Shown here piece after piece: positions 1 to 6,525 of a stretch of DNA of 15,590 bases. Source of the DNA: CAZKNJ01 sp964554185 (GTDB taxonomy: Bacteria; 4484-113). The DNA is taken from positions 1-15,590 of the forward strand of contig CAZKNJ010000043.1 of the NCBI GenBank assembly GCA_964554185.1. The letters are read 5' to 3'. Below the pieces are notes generated by a model. It had not been told where the DNA came from. It ran no database searches and saw nothing but the letters and a program-made list of their open reading frames with translations. A program made the position numbers and the translations under genes. The first letter of the stretch is position 1, and each line of letters opens with the position of its first letter.

Positions 1-1130
1 TACTCCAGCACGTGGATGTGCTTCTTGGCGCACATGTCCTTGAGGATCTTGGGCCACACGGTGACGCTCACCTCGCCGAGATGCGCCTTCTTCAGCAGCA
101 TCATGTAAGTGCGCGACTGGCCGATGCCGCCGCCGATGGACAGCGGAATCTCGTCGTTGAGGATCCCCCGGTGGTACGGCAGCTTGAGGAAGTCAAGCTG
201 GCCGGTAATCTCCAGCTGCTGCTTCAGCGTGTCCTTGGTCACGCGGATGCCCATGCTCGTCAGCTCGTGGCGCCGGTGCGTCACCGGGTTCCACACGAGG
301 ATGTCGCCGTTGAGGCCGTGCATCTGCTTGCCGTCCTTGACGATGGTGGGGGTCACCCAGTCGTCGTAGTCGGCTGCGCGCATCTCGTGCGGGTAGCCGT
401 CCTCCAGCACCCAGCCTACGCCGATGATGAACACCGCGGGGTACTTCTGCAGCACCGCGGTCTCGCGCTGCTTGCGCGGCAGGTCGGGGAACATGTCCAG
501 AATCTCTTCCGCGTGCAGGAAGGTCAGCTCGTCGGCCATGTCGGGGTACTTGTCGGTCTTCAGCGCGGGAAACTCCTTCTGCACATGGTTCTCCGCGCCC
601 TTGATCACCTTCCAGATCTTCTTGACCACGTCCTTGAGGAAGTCCAGGTTGCGGTCGGCTTCGGTCATCACCCGCTCCCAGTCCCACTGGTCCACATAGG
701 CGCTGTGGTCGTGGTCCAGGAAATAGTCCTTGCGCACCGCTTTCATGTCGGTGTTGATGCCCTCGCCCACCTGGCACTGGTACTGCTTCAGCGCCGGGCG
801 CTTCCACTTGGTCGCGGCCTGCACCACCTGCGCGTCAATGGGGTTCTTGTTGTGGTCGTTGTTGATATGGAACTGGATGGGCGTGCGCGAGCCGTCGCGG
901 TCGAGCATGTCGTTTACGCCGCTTTCCACGTCAACGATGAGCGGAACCTGCACCATCATCAGGTTCAGCTCCTTGCACAAGTTCTCTTCAATGTAGCGCT
1001 TGGCCGCGAAGAGCGCCAGCTGCGTCTCCTTCGGGCTAAGCAGGGGCTCGTAGTCGCTGGGCAGGATCTTCTCCAGCTCGGCGTAATCGCCGATGCCCGG
1101 CCCCGCGAGGTCAGCCTTTTTGTCCAACAT
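1..1130 (-). CDS. asnA: Aspartate--ammonia ligase (asparagine synthetase A), 3' end at window edge
   Basis: AsnA makes asparagine from aspartate, ammonia and ATP in the cytoplasm; it is the ammonia-dependent enzyme, related to class II aminoacyl-tRNA synthetases. The reading frame gives 376 residues and then the bases TA at the window edge, so the next base probably completes a TAA or TAG stop. Family signatures are clear: WKR at 109-111, YVDQWDWERVM at 145-155, RAADYDDW at 251-258, GLNGDILVWNP at 272-282, TSMGIRV at 291-297 and GGGIGQSR at 333-340, the class II motif 3 region. At 376 residues or more it is longer than the roughly 330-residue Escherichia coli enzyme, with extra residues at both ends. 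The start is set by an AGGAGGA ribosome binding site 10 bases upstream. It appears to be transcribed alone from its own promoter. Identification is from recalled family sequence and is secure. Confidence 0.96.
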   Translation of the reverse strand, partial: MLDKKADLAGPGIGDYAELEKILPSDYEPLLSPKETQLALFAAKRYIEENLCKELNLMMVQVPLIVDVESGVNDMLDRDGSRTPIQFHINNDHNKNPIDAQVVQAATKWKRPALKQYQCQVGEGINTDMKAVRKDYFLDHDHSAYVDQWDWERVMTEADRNLDFLKDVVKKIWKVIKGAENHVQKEFPALKTDKYPDMADELTFLHAEEILDMFPDLPRKQRETAVLQKYPAVFIIGVGWVLEDGYPHEMRAADYDDWVTPTIVKDGKQMHGLNGDILVWNPVTHRRHELTSMGIRVTKDTLKQQLEITGQLDFLKLPYHRGILNDEIPLSIGGGIGQSRTYMMLLKKAHLGEVSVTVWPKILKDMCAKKHIHVLE

Positions 1131-1140
1131 GTTGGTATCG

Positions 1141-1147
1141 TCCTCCT
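1141..1147 (-). promoter_or_regulatory. Ribosome binding site of asnA
   Basis: On the minus strand this reads AGGAGGA, followed by a 10-base spacer (CGATACCAAC) and the ATG at 1130-1128. It is a near-perfect Shine-Dalgarno sequence and fixes the asnA start. It contrasts with otsA and the B3/4 gene, which have no such site. Confidence 0.85.
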
Positions 1148-1231
1148 AAAGAAATTACCGTGCAGGCAGTATCGTGCCGTTCAGGCCGGCTCTGCGTCAT
1201 TGCCGGGCTTCCCGCCGCCTTGCAGCCCAAG

Positions 1232-1260
1232 AATATACACGAGTCCCGCCCAAAGGGCAA
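1232..1260 (-). promoter_or_regulatory. Probable asnA promoter
   Basis: On the minus strand TTGCCC (1260-1255) is followed by a 17-base spacer and TATATT (1237-1232), with TG directly before the -10. The -35 matches the sigma-70 consensus at 4 of 6 positions. The implied leader is about 95 bases. It holds only short stems of 4-5 pairs, and no T-box or other riboswitch was recognised. The rest of the 1131-1390 gap shows nothing convincing, including no clear terminator for the upstream DUF4411 gene. Confidence 0.45.
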
Positions 1261-1390
1261 TGCCCGCCGCGCCGGAATCCCCTGATTAGTGAAGATTTTC
1301 ACACAGGCATCAGCGGCTAGGCACCAGCTTCCAGCAAGCCCGGAGGAGTTCAGAGCCGAGCTATCAGTCCAGACTAGTATTGATGCTACG

Positions 1391-1909
1391 CTACCGCAGT
1401 CTTATTCCGAGTTGCCGCATCATAGTGAAAGTGTCAACGGATAGTACACCGAAGTTGTGGCAAACATCCGGGATTTTCACGTTCTTCTGGCTCTGTGGAC
1501 TTGGAGTTTCCAGCGTTACAACAGTATGGTTCCTCACAAATGATGAAGCAACAAGCCAGCCATCTGCGCCTGATGCGAACTTCGCTTTGGCCGCGTCTTT
1601 GTACTGAGCCTGGCTGTTAACCCATTCCATGATGTCCCTGTACGCACTCATGACCGGGTCTTCATCTAGTGGCAAGAACCACTCCGAAAACTCAGTTTTT
1701 ACCCACTTGGCTAAGGGATCGTCCTCTTGCTCTAACTCCTCCTTAACTCCTTTGAACTCACCGAAGCCTCTGATACTCACTACCTGCCCATTCCGCGCCG
1801 CGGCCAGCAAGCTAATCCAGAAGCCCGGTGCCAAGTCAAAGGAGTAATACACGCGATATGCCGTTATAAACACATCCGCGTCAAGCGCAAATGTGGGGGT
1901 TACCGTCAA
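1391..1909 (-). CDS. DUF4411 family PIN-like protein, probable toxin
   Basis: This 172-residue protein matches the DUF4411 pattern: LDADVF at 9-14, then YYSFDLAPGFW at 21-31, ADGWLVA at 115-121, and a C-terminal KIPDVCHNFGV...VDTF...RQLG stretch. PIN-fold nucleases use clustered acidic residues; D10, D12, E57/E58 and D116 are the visible candidates, so RNase activity is inferred. Translation starts at TTG (1909-1907), which overlaps the stop of the peptidase gene in the four bases TTGA; GGGGAGAAAGG just upstream can serve as its ribosome binding site. Overlap with an antitoxin-like partner suggests translational coupling, so toxin level would follow partner level. Base composition is clearly lower in G+C than in the flanking genes (28 of 60 in 1681-1740), in keeping with acquisition by transfer. 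Family assignment is secure; the toxin role is inferred from fold and partner. Confidence 0.85.
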   Translation of the reverse strand: MTVTPTFALDADVFITAYRVYYSFDLAPGFWISLLAAARNGQVVSIRGFGEFKGVKEELEQEDDPLAKWVKTEFSEWFLPLDEDPVMSAYRDIMEWVNSQAQYKDAAKAKFASGADGWLVASSFVRNHTVVTLETPSPQSQKNVKIPDVCHNFGVLSVDTFTMMRQLGIRLR

Positions 1910-3054
1910 CCTTTCTCCCCTATGCCTAGAGAAGCTAGATATCCATCGAATGTTTTTCCGCGCAGTCCGGTCAGACGATAAGCTTCAGAATGCAGCAGCT
2001 TCCCCTCCTGGACTGCGTTTACTAGCGCGGATGTAAACATTCCCCCAAGCCGCAGCTTCTGGTTCGCGTAGAAGTCACCGCCACCTGGTGCCGCTCTCTG
2101 CTCCAGTACTTTGCGGTCGTTATAGTACTCAAAGAAGCTGTCTTTGCTTATGAGACAAAGGTCAAGCGCTCTTCGAGCTGTGACAATGCCGCTAACTCTG
2201 AACCTACGGGCAAGAGCGTCAAAGGGTTTTGGCTCCTTGGCTACTGCTGGCCATACCTCGCGCAACGTCCGCTCCGGCACAAGAAATTCGGCCGCTACAC
2301 GATTGCACGCTTGCTCTGTGGGATTGTCAGCCGGCTGCATCTCTCGCAGGTCAAAAGCAGCACTACTTCCGAAGAAAACGTGCGCGAGTTCGTGAGCCAA
2401 GGTAAACATCTGAGCTCCCTTGAAGTCCGCCCCGTTTACGAAGACAAGTGGAGCATAGTCGTCCACGAGAACGAATCCACGAAACTCCTCCACGTCTAGC
2501 TTTCGGTGAGTGTTGTTTCCGACTACACCGCTAACGGCAACCATTACTCCAGTTCCCTCAATGGCCTCGCGTAGCAATCCTAGAGCCTCGCTCCAAGTCC
2601 CGCAGCCCGCTGCCCAACCAGCCTCGAATCCGAGAGCCTCTCGCATTCGATCGGCTACTATCGCAGGAGATTCGCCTGTCTTCGCAGATTTCACGAATGC
2701 AAGCGGTTCCTCGCCCTCGTCTATCAAGTATTCGCGCATCCAGGCCTGCCTAAGCTCCATCGTGTATGTGGTTTCTAACAGGTTTGGGCTAGGATGCTCT
2801 TCCACATCGCTGCGTATAGTCCGAAAGTAAGGTATCGGCATACGCTCCTCTGGCGGTTCCTCAAGGAAGAAAAATCCCAAAGGCGTGTATGTCGCGCGAG
2901 CGAATCCCTCCAGTTGGCGCAATGTGGGCTGAGTTTCTCCACTGATCCATTCTTGAATCTTCGGGAACTTCACTGGCAGGTCTACCACACCACCGCGCTG
3001 CGCCCGCTCAATTGCCCAGCGATATACAGGTTCGGTAACCGTAACCCTACTCAT
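1906..3054 (-). CDS. ImmA/IrrE-family zinc metallopeptidase with XRE-like N-terminus, probable antitoxin/regulator
   Basis: The 382-residue protein begins with a degenerate helix-turn-helix-like segment (about 8-65, ending TPLGFFFLEEPPEE at 57-70), as is usual in the XRE-COG2856 family. The peptidase core carries HELAH at 221-225 and NRVAAEFLVP at 251-260, where E256 is the likely third zinc ligand. Family members such as ImmA and IrrE cleave or inactivate repressor proteins. When paired with a PIN-like partner, as here, the protein is predicted to act as antitoxin and autoregulator. ATG at 3054 is chosen because MSRVTVTEPVYRWAIERA is a typical family N-terminus. Its ribosome binding site is weak (GGGTGA about 5 bases upstream), but a strong promoter lies just in front. 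It overlaps the downstream DUF4411 gene by 4 bases and shares its low G+C (25 of 60 in 2101-2160). The function as antitoxin is inferred; the enzyme family is clear. Confidence 0.88.
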   Translation of the reverse strand: MSRVTVTEPVYRWAIERAQRGGVVDLPVKFPKIQEWISGETQPTLRQLEGFARATYTPLGFFFLEEPPEERMPIPYFRTIRSDVEEHPSPNLLETTYTMELRQAWMREYLIDEGEEPLAFVKSAKTGESPAIVADRMREALGFEAGWAAGCGTWSEALGLLREAIEGTGVMVAVSGVVGNNTHRKLDVEEFRGFVLVDDYAPLVFVNGADFKGAQMFTLAHELAHVFFGSSAAFDLREMQPADNPTEQACNRVAAEFLVPERTLREVWPAVAKEPKPFDALARRFRVSGIVTARRALDLCLISKDSFFEYYNDRKVLEQRAAPGGGDFYANQKLRLGGMFTSALVNAVQEGKLLHSEAYRLTGLRGKTFDGYLASLGIGEKG

Positions 3055-3078
3055 CGGGAATCACCCATTTCACTATTA

Positions 3079-3107
3079 ATTCTACCAGCGTCGGAAGTAG
3101 CTATCAA
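3079..3107 (-). promoter_or_regulatory. Promoter of the peptidase/DUF4411 module
   Basis: On the minus strand TTGATA (3107-3102), a 17-base spacer and TAGAAT (3084-3079) form the best -35/-10 pair in the window. TGG at 3087-3085 adds an extended -10. Transcription would start near 3072, about 18 bases before the ATG at 3054. It lies 27 bases past the preceding gene's stop codon with no obvious terminator between, so some read-through from the trehalose block is possible. Confidence 0.65.
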
Positions 3108-3135
3108 CGCCACGAGGTTACGGCCCCGTTTCCCC

Positions 3136-4146
3136 CTATCCCCCATCAATCGTGGTGTAATCCCCCAGCACGAGCTGCTGCGGGGGCCAGTGGACTTCGG
3201 CGCTGTAGCCGATGACGGAGTCGGCGAGGTTGCAGTTGGTCAGCCGCGCCTCGCCGTTCACCAGGCAGTCGCGCAGCACGCAGTTCTCCACCATCGCGCC
3301 CGCGCCGATGGTCACGTTCGGCCCGACCACCGAATGGCGCACCGTGGCGCTGGCGTCCACGAACACCGGCGGGATGAAGGTGCTGCCCTCGCCCTGCGGC
3401 TTGTGGCTCATCTTGGTGAGCAGGTGGCGGTTGGTCGCCAGCAGCGTCTCGGCGGTGCCGCAGTCAAACCATTGCTCCACCGGGAAGCTCGTAAGCGTGC
3501 GCCCCACGTCCAGCATCCGCTGGAACGCGTCGGTGAGCTGGTACTCGCCGCGCGTCTTCACGCCCTCTTTCATTATGTAGTCCAGCGCGTCGTAGAGCGC
3601 CACGCTGTCGCGGATGTAGTTCACGCCGACGATGGCGAGATGGGAGATGGGCTCGGCGGGCTTCTCCACCAGTTTGGTGATGCGCCCATCCTCCTCCAGC
3701 ACCACGCCGAAGCGGCTCGGGTCCTCCACCTCGCGCACGCCGATGGCGCCGTCGGAGTCGGTCGCCAGCACCGGCTTGAGATCGGCCTCAATGATGGTGT
3801 CGCCGTAGATGATGAGCAGCTCGTCGCCCTCGGCCACGTCGCGGGTGAGCGCCACCGCGTGCCCCAGCCCCTTGGGATTCTCCTGCACCACCGATTCGAA
3901 GCGCATCTGGGGAAACGCCTTAATCGCGTAGTCCACGATGGCGTGGCCCTCGGGGCTGATGACCAGCACGGCGCGGGTGATGCCGGACGCCTGCACGTGC
4001 TCCAGGATGTGGCCGAGGATCGGCTGGTGCGCCACCTGCACCAGCGCCTTGGGCAGCGTGCTGGTGATGGGGCGCAGGCGCTTGCCCGAGCCGGCCGCGG
4101 GGATGATGGCCTTCACCGGTTTCCTTGCTGTTGCCTCTTTAGCCAT
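3136..4146 (-). CDS. Sugar-1-phosphate nucleotidyltransferase with C-terminal left-handed beta-helix
   Basis: This 336-residue enzyme belongs to the RmlA/GlmU-like family, which joins a sugar-1-phosphate to an NTP to give an NDP-sugar and pyrophosphate. Visible motifs are AAGSGKRLRP at 17-26 (nucleotide loop, with K22 where many members have T), K33, GDT at 115-117 (metal-binding D116), EDPSRFG at 141-147, EKP at 161-163, GEYQLTDA at 200-207 and WFDCGT at 226-231. Residues about 255-318 have the hexapeptide pattern of a left-handed beta-helix. It is the last gene of the trehalose block, 6 bases after otsB. Context suggests glucose-1-phosphate as substrate, giving NDP-glucose for OtsA and TreT; this is inference, and the preferred base (UTP, dTTP, ADP- or GDP-forming) cannot be read from the sequence. 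No Shine-Dalgarno is seen, so it may be translated by coupling or from an internal promoter at 4159-4164. Confidence 0.88.
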   Translation of the reverse strand: MAKEATARKPVKAIIPAAGSGKRLRPITSTLPKALVQVAHQPILGHILEHVQASGITRAVLVISPEGHAIVDYAIKAFPQMRFESVVQENPKGLGHAVALTRDVAEGDELLIIYGDTIIEADLKPVLATDSDGAIGVREVEDPSRFGVVLEEDGRITKLVEKPAEPISHLAIVGVNYIRDSVALYDALDYIMKEGVKTRGEYQLTDAFQRMLDVGRTLTSFPVEQWFDCGTAETLLATNRHLLTKMSHKPQGEGSTFIPPVFVDASATVRHSVVGPNVTIGAGAMVENCVLRDCLVNGEARLTNCNLADSVIGYSAEVHWPPQQLVLGDYTTIDGG

Positions 4147-4152
4147 AACGAC

Positions 4153-4941
4153 TCATACATTATACATATCCGCCAGCGCCTGCAAGAACGCCGCGACGTC
4201 GGACGGCCCTTCAATGACGGCCTTGGCTGCGGTTTCGCCGCCGCCGACTTTCACGCTGACGCCGCCGAGGTCGTTAACCTCGCGGAAGGCGTCCTCGTCG
4301 GTGACATCGTCGCCGAAGTACGCCACCAGCGCGCCGGTGGGATGCCCCGTGCGCTGCAGGATGTAGCGCACCGCGTCGGCCTTGTTCCAGTCCACCGCCG
4401 GCAGCGCTTCCAGCACCTTCTTGCCCTCGCGCAGCGTGAGCTTCTCGTAGCCCTGCATGGCGTTCTCCACCGCCGTGCGCAGCTCCGGCAGCTTATCCTC
4501 TTCCATCTGCCGGTAGTGCACCGCGACACCGAGCTGCTTCACCTCCGCCCAGGCTCCGGGGAAGTTCGGCAGGTCGACGCTGAGTTTGCGGGCGAACTCC
4601 ACCAGCTGCGGAGCCGCGCGCTCCGCTTCGTCGTTCACGTGTGCCAGACCGCCGCACTCAATCTCCAGCCCGTGGGTGCCGGCCAGGCAGGTGCCGTCCC
4701 AGTCCACTTTGGTGTGCAGGTTGGCAAGCATGCGCCCGCTGATGATGGCGGTCACCACGCCCCGGTGCGGCAACGCCCCCAGCCGCGCCAGCGCATACCG
4801 CGAAAGCGGCAGAATCTCCGCCTCCTCCGGCGTCTCCGCGATGGGCGCCAGGGTGCCGTCAAAATCCAGCAGCACCGCGATGGGCTTGGGCGGATGGGAC
4901 AACACGTGTTGCTCGAAGATGTTGAGAATTGCGCTAAGCAT
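4153..4941 (-). CDS. otsB: Trehalose-6-phosphate phosphatase
   Basis: OtsB removes phosphate from trehalose-6-phosphate, the second step of the OtsA/OtsB pathway, in the cytoplasm. The 262-residue protein shows the HAD-superfamily motifs in order: LLDFDGTLAP at 24-33 (nucleophile D26 and acid D28), SGR at 68-70, K187 within WNKADA, and FGDDVTDED at 209-217. These, with the length, match the trehalose-phosphatase family. Its ATG lies inside the last codons of otsA, the two genes sharing the 8 bases ATGCTTAG, so translation is probably coupled. The stop codon is 6 bases before the nucleotidyltransferase start. The C-terminal codons contain a TATAAT that could be a promoter element for the next gene. 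Assignment is firm from motifs and from its otsA neighbour. Confidence 0.95.
   Translation of the reverse strand: MLSAILNIFEQHVLSHPPKPIAVLLDFDGTLAPIAETPEEAEILPLSRYALARLGALPHRGVVTAIISGRMLANLHTKVDWDGTCLAGTHGLEIECGGLAHVNDEAERAAPQLVEFARKLSVDLPNFPGAWAEVKQLGVAVHYRQMEEDKLPELRTAVENAMQGYEKLTLREGKKVLEALPAVDWNKADAVRYILQRTGHPTGALVAYFGDDVTDEDAFREVNDLGGVSVKVGGGETAAKAVIEGPSDVAAFLQALADMYNV
4159..4164 (-). promoter_or_regulatory. Possible internal -10 element for the nucleotidyltransferase gene
   Basis: A perfect TATAAT preceded by TG lies in the final codons of otsB, 12 bases before the ATG at 4146. Transcription from it would give a leader of only about 5-6 bases. No good -35 was found, and the motif also encodes the OtsB tail residues Tyr-Asn, so it could be chance. 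The downstream gene has no Shine-Dalgarno, which makes the idea worth keeping. Confidence 0.3.
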
Positions 4942-6418
4942 TGGACTTCACCGACGCGACTTCACGCAGGAAACGCTCCAGCCACCAGTAGATGTCGTTG
5001 CGCGAGACAACTTTGCGCAGGCGCTGCATACGCCTCCGCTTCTCCTCGCGGTCAAGCATTACCGCCTGGTAGATGCTCTCAGCCATTCCTTCTATGTCGT
5101 AAGGATTCACCACTATGGCGCCGCGCAACTCGCCGTAGGCGCCGGCGAACTTGGAGATCACCAGCGCGCCATCCTCATCCACCCGCGACGCGGCATATTC
5201 CTTAGCCACCAGGTTCATTCCATCCCGTAAGGGTGTTACCAGCGCCAAATCCGCCGCGCGGTAGAACGCCACCAGCTCCTCCTGCGGATACCCGTGGTAG
5301 CGGTAGTCCACCGGCGCCCCACCCTTGCCGCCGAAGCGGCCGGTGATGCGCCCGACCATCTGCTCTATCCCTTCGCGCATCTGTTGGTAGGCGTGCACTT
5401 TGGTGCGGCTGGGCGCGGAAATCTGGATGAAGGTGAAGTTGCCCTGCAACTCCGGGTGCTTCTCCAGCATCAGCTCAATCGCCTCCAGCCGCTCCAGGAT
5501 TCCCTTGGTGTAGTCCAGCCGGTCCACGCCCAGGGCGATAGTTTTCGCCTGGTAGTGGTCGCGAATCTCCTGCGCCTTGGCCTCCGTCTCCGGCATGGCG
5601 GCAATGTCCGCGAAGTGCTTGAAGTCAATGCTAATGGGGAAGCTGCCGACCTTCACAGCGCGCTGGCCCACTTCGACCAGCTGCTCGCCGCGCCGGTAAC
5701 GGTGGTCGGTCAGGCCGGCGACCGCGTCCATGAAGTTGTGGGCGTAGCGGTCAATGTGGAAACCAACCAGGTCCGCTCCCAGCAGCCCGCGCAGTATCTC
5801 TTCGGCATGCGGGTCAACCTGCAGTATCTCCACGCTGGGAAACGGGATGTGGAGGAAGAATCCTATCAGCGCATCAGGCAGCGCTTCCCGTAGCATCGCC
5901 GGCACCAGCATGAGGTGGTAGTCGTGCACCCAGACCAGGTCGCCTTCGCGGTACTCAGCGATGATGGCGTCCGCGAATTTGCGGTTAACGGCCTGGTAGG
6001 TTTGCCATTGCTCGCGGTTGAACTCCGCACGCTGCTGGAAGTAGTGAAACAGCGGCCAGATGCCGCGGTTGGAATGCCCCAGGTAGTAGTGCTCGACTTC
6101 CTGCTGCGTAAGGTTGAGCGGCTTAAGCTCATAGTCCTGCACAGAGCCTAGTCCCTTCTTCAGCAGCACCTTCTCCGGCAGCTGGTCGTAACTGCCGGTC
6201 CAGCCAATCCACACGCCGCCGGTGTGGCTGATGATGGGGTCAAGCGCGGTTACCAGCCCGCCCGCGCCGCGCTGGAACACAACTTCACCGTCTTCCAGCT
6301 TCAGCGCGTAAGGCAGCCGGTTGCTCGCGATAAGAAATCGTCCGGGCAGCAGGCGCTCGTCAAGCAGCACTCGCGGTTCGCCCTGACCATGTTCTCTAGC
6401 ATCGCTTTCGTTCTCCAT
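4934..6418 (-). CDS. otsA: Trehalose-6-phosphate synthase (GT20)
   Basis: OtsA transfers glucose from an NDP-glucose to glucose-6-phosphate, giving trehalose-6-phosphate. The 494-residue protein has the GT20 signatures: ASNRLPY at 31-37, RGAGGLVTAL at 50-59 (phosphate-binding N-loop), IGWTG at 71-75, YYLGHSNRGIWPLFHY at 111-126, WVHDYHLMLVP at 163-173, FFLHIPFPS at 187-195, GVDRLDYTKGI at 297-307, and RDGMNLVAKEY at 398-408, which contacts the nucleotide sugar. The first 25 residues are a charged extension ahead of the fold. The start is ATG at 6418; no ribosome binding site precedes it, but an extended -10 ends 8 bases upstream, so the mRNA may be nearly leaderless. It overlaps otsB by 8 bases and is separated from treT by 107 bases, so otsA-otsB-nucleotidyltransferase could form its own transcription unit. 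Confidence 0.96.
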   Translation of the reverse strand: MENESDAREHGQGEPRVLLDERLLPGRFLIASNRLPYALKLEDGEVVFQRGAGGLVTALDPIISHTGGVWIGWTGSYDQLPEKVLLKKGLGSVQDYELKPLNLTQQEVEHYYLGHSNRGIWPLFHYFQQRAEFNREQWQTYQAVNRKFADAIIAEYREGDLVWVHDYHLMLVPAMLREALPDALIGFFLHIPFPSVEILQVDPHAEEILRGLLGADLVGFHIDRYAHNFMDAVAGLTDHRYRRGEQLVEVGQRAVKVGSFPISIDFKHFADIAAMPETEAKAQEIRDHYQAKTIALGVDRLDYTKGILERLEAIELMLEKHPELQGNFTFIQISAPSRTKVHAYQQMREGIEQMVGRITGRFGGKGGAPVDYRYHGYPQEELVAFYRAADLALVTPLRDGMNLVAKEYAASRVDEDGALVISKFAGAYGELRGAIVVNPYDIEGMAESIYQAVMLDREEKRRRMQRLRKVVSRNDIYWWLERFLREVASVKSNA

Positions 6419-6426
6419 AATCTACC

Positions 6427-6435
6427 ATTCTAGCA
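6427..6435 (-). promoter_or_regulatory. Extended -10 promoter of otsA, near-leaderless
   Basis: The minus strand reads TGC TAGAAT, an extended -10 with no convincing -35 (GAAATT at 17-base spacing). Only 8 bases separate it from the otsA ATG, so transcription should begin within about two bases of the start codon. No Shine-Dalgarno lies between, in keeping with a leaderless or nearly leaderless message. The rest of the 6419-6525 gap contains a 5-pair hairpin at 6493-6505 without a T-run. Confidence 0.5.
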
Positions 6436-6525
6436 TACAGGCTGGTGCGAATTTCCTGGATCCGAGCTGGATAGAGCAATAGCGAGTACGCGGGAAGGCG
6501 CTTCCAGTCTGGGCTCAGGGCCGTT

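Noticed and set aside
1131..1231. T-box or other riboswitch in the asnA leader
   Set aside because: The leader is only about 95 bases, and neither a T-box core nor an antiterminator-like structure was seen.
12..1289. Long open frame on the plus strand opposite asnA
   Set aside because: It is a mirror of asnA in GC-rich DNA; its protein is rich in His, Val and Leu with no recognisable motif, while the minus strand encodes a complete, motif-rich AsnA.
1111..1302. 63-codon minus-strand frame upstream of and overlapping asnA
   Set aside because: It starts with GTG, has no ribosome binding site, shows no family features and covers the asnA promoter and leader.
2794..5205. 803-codon open frame on the plus strand
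   Set aside because: It lies opposite four convincing minus-strand genes and their promoter; its composition (Arg, His, Ala) is that of an antisense shadow.
6493..6505. Hairpin GGAAG-GCG-CTTCC after treT as a terminator
   Set aside because: Only a 5-pair stem with no T-run on either strand; too weak to call an intrinsic terminator.
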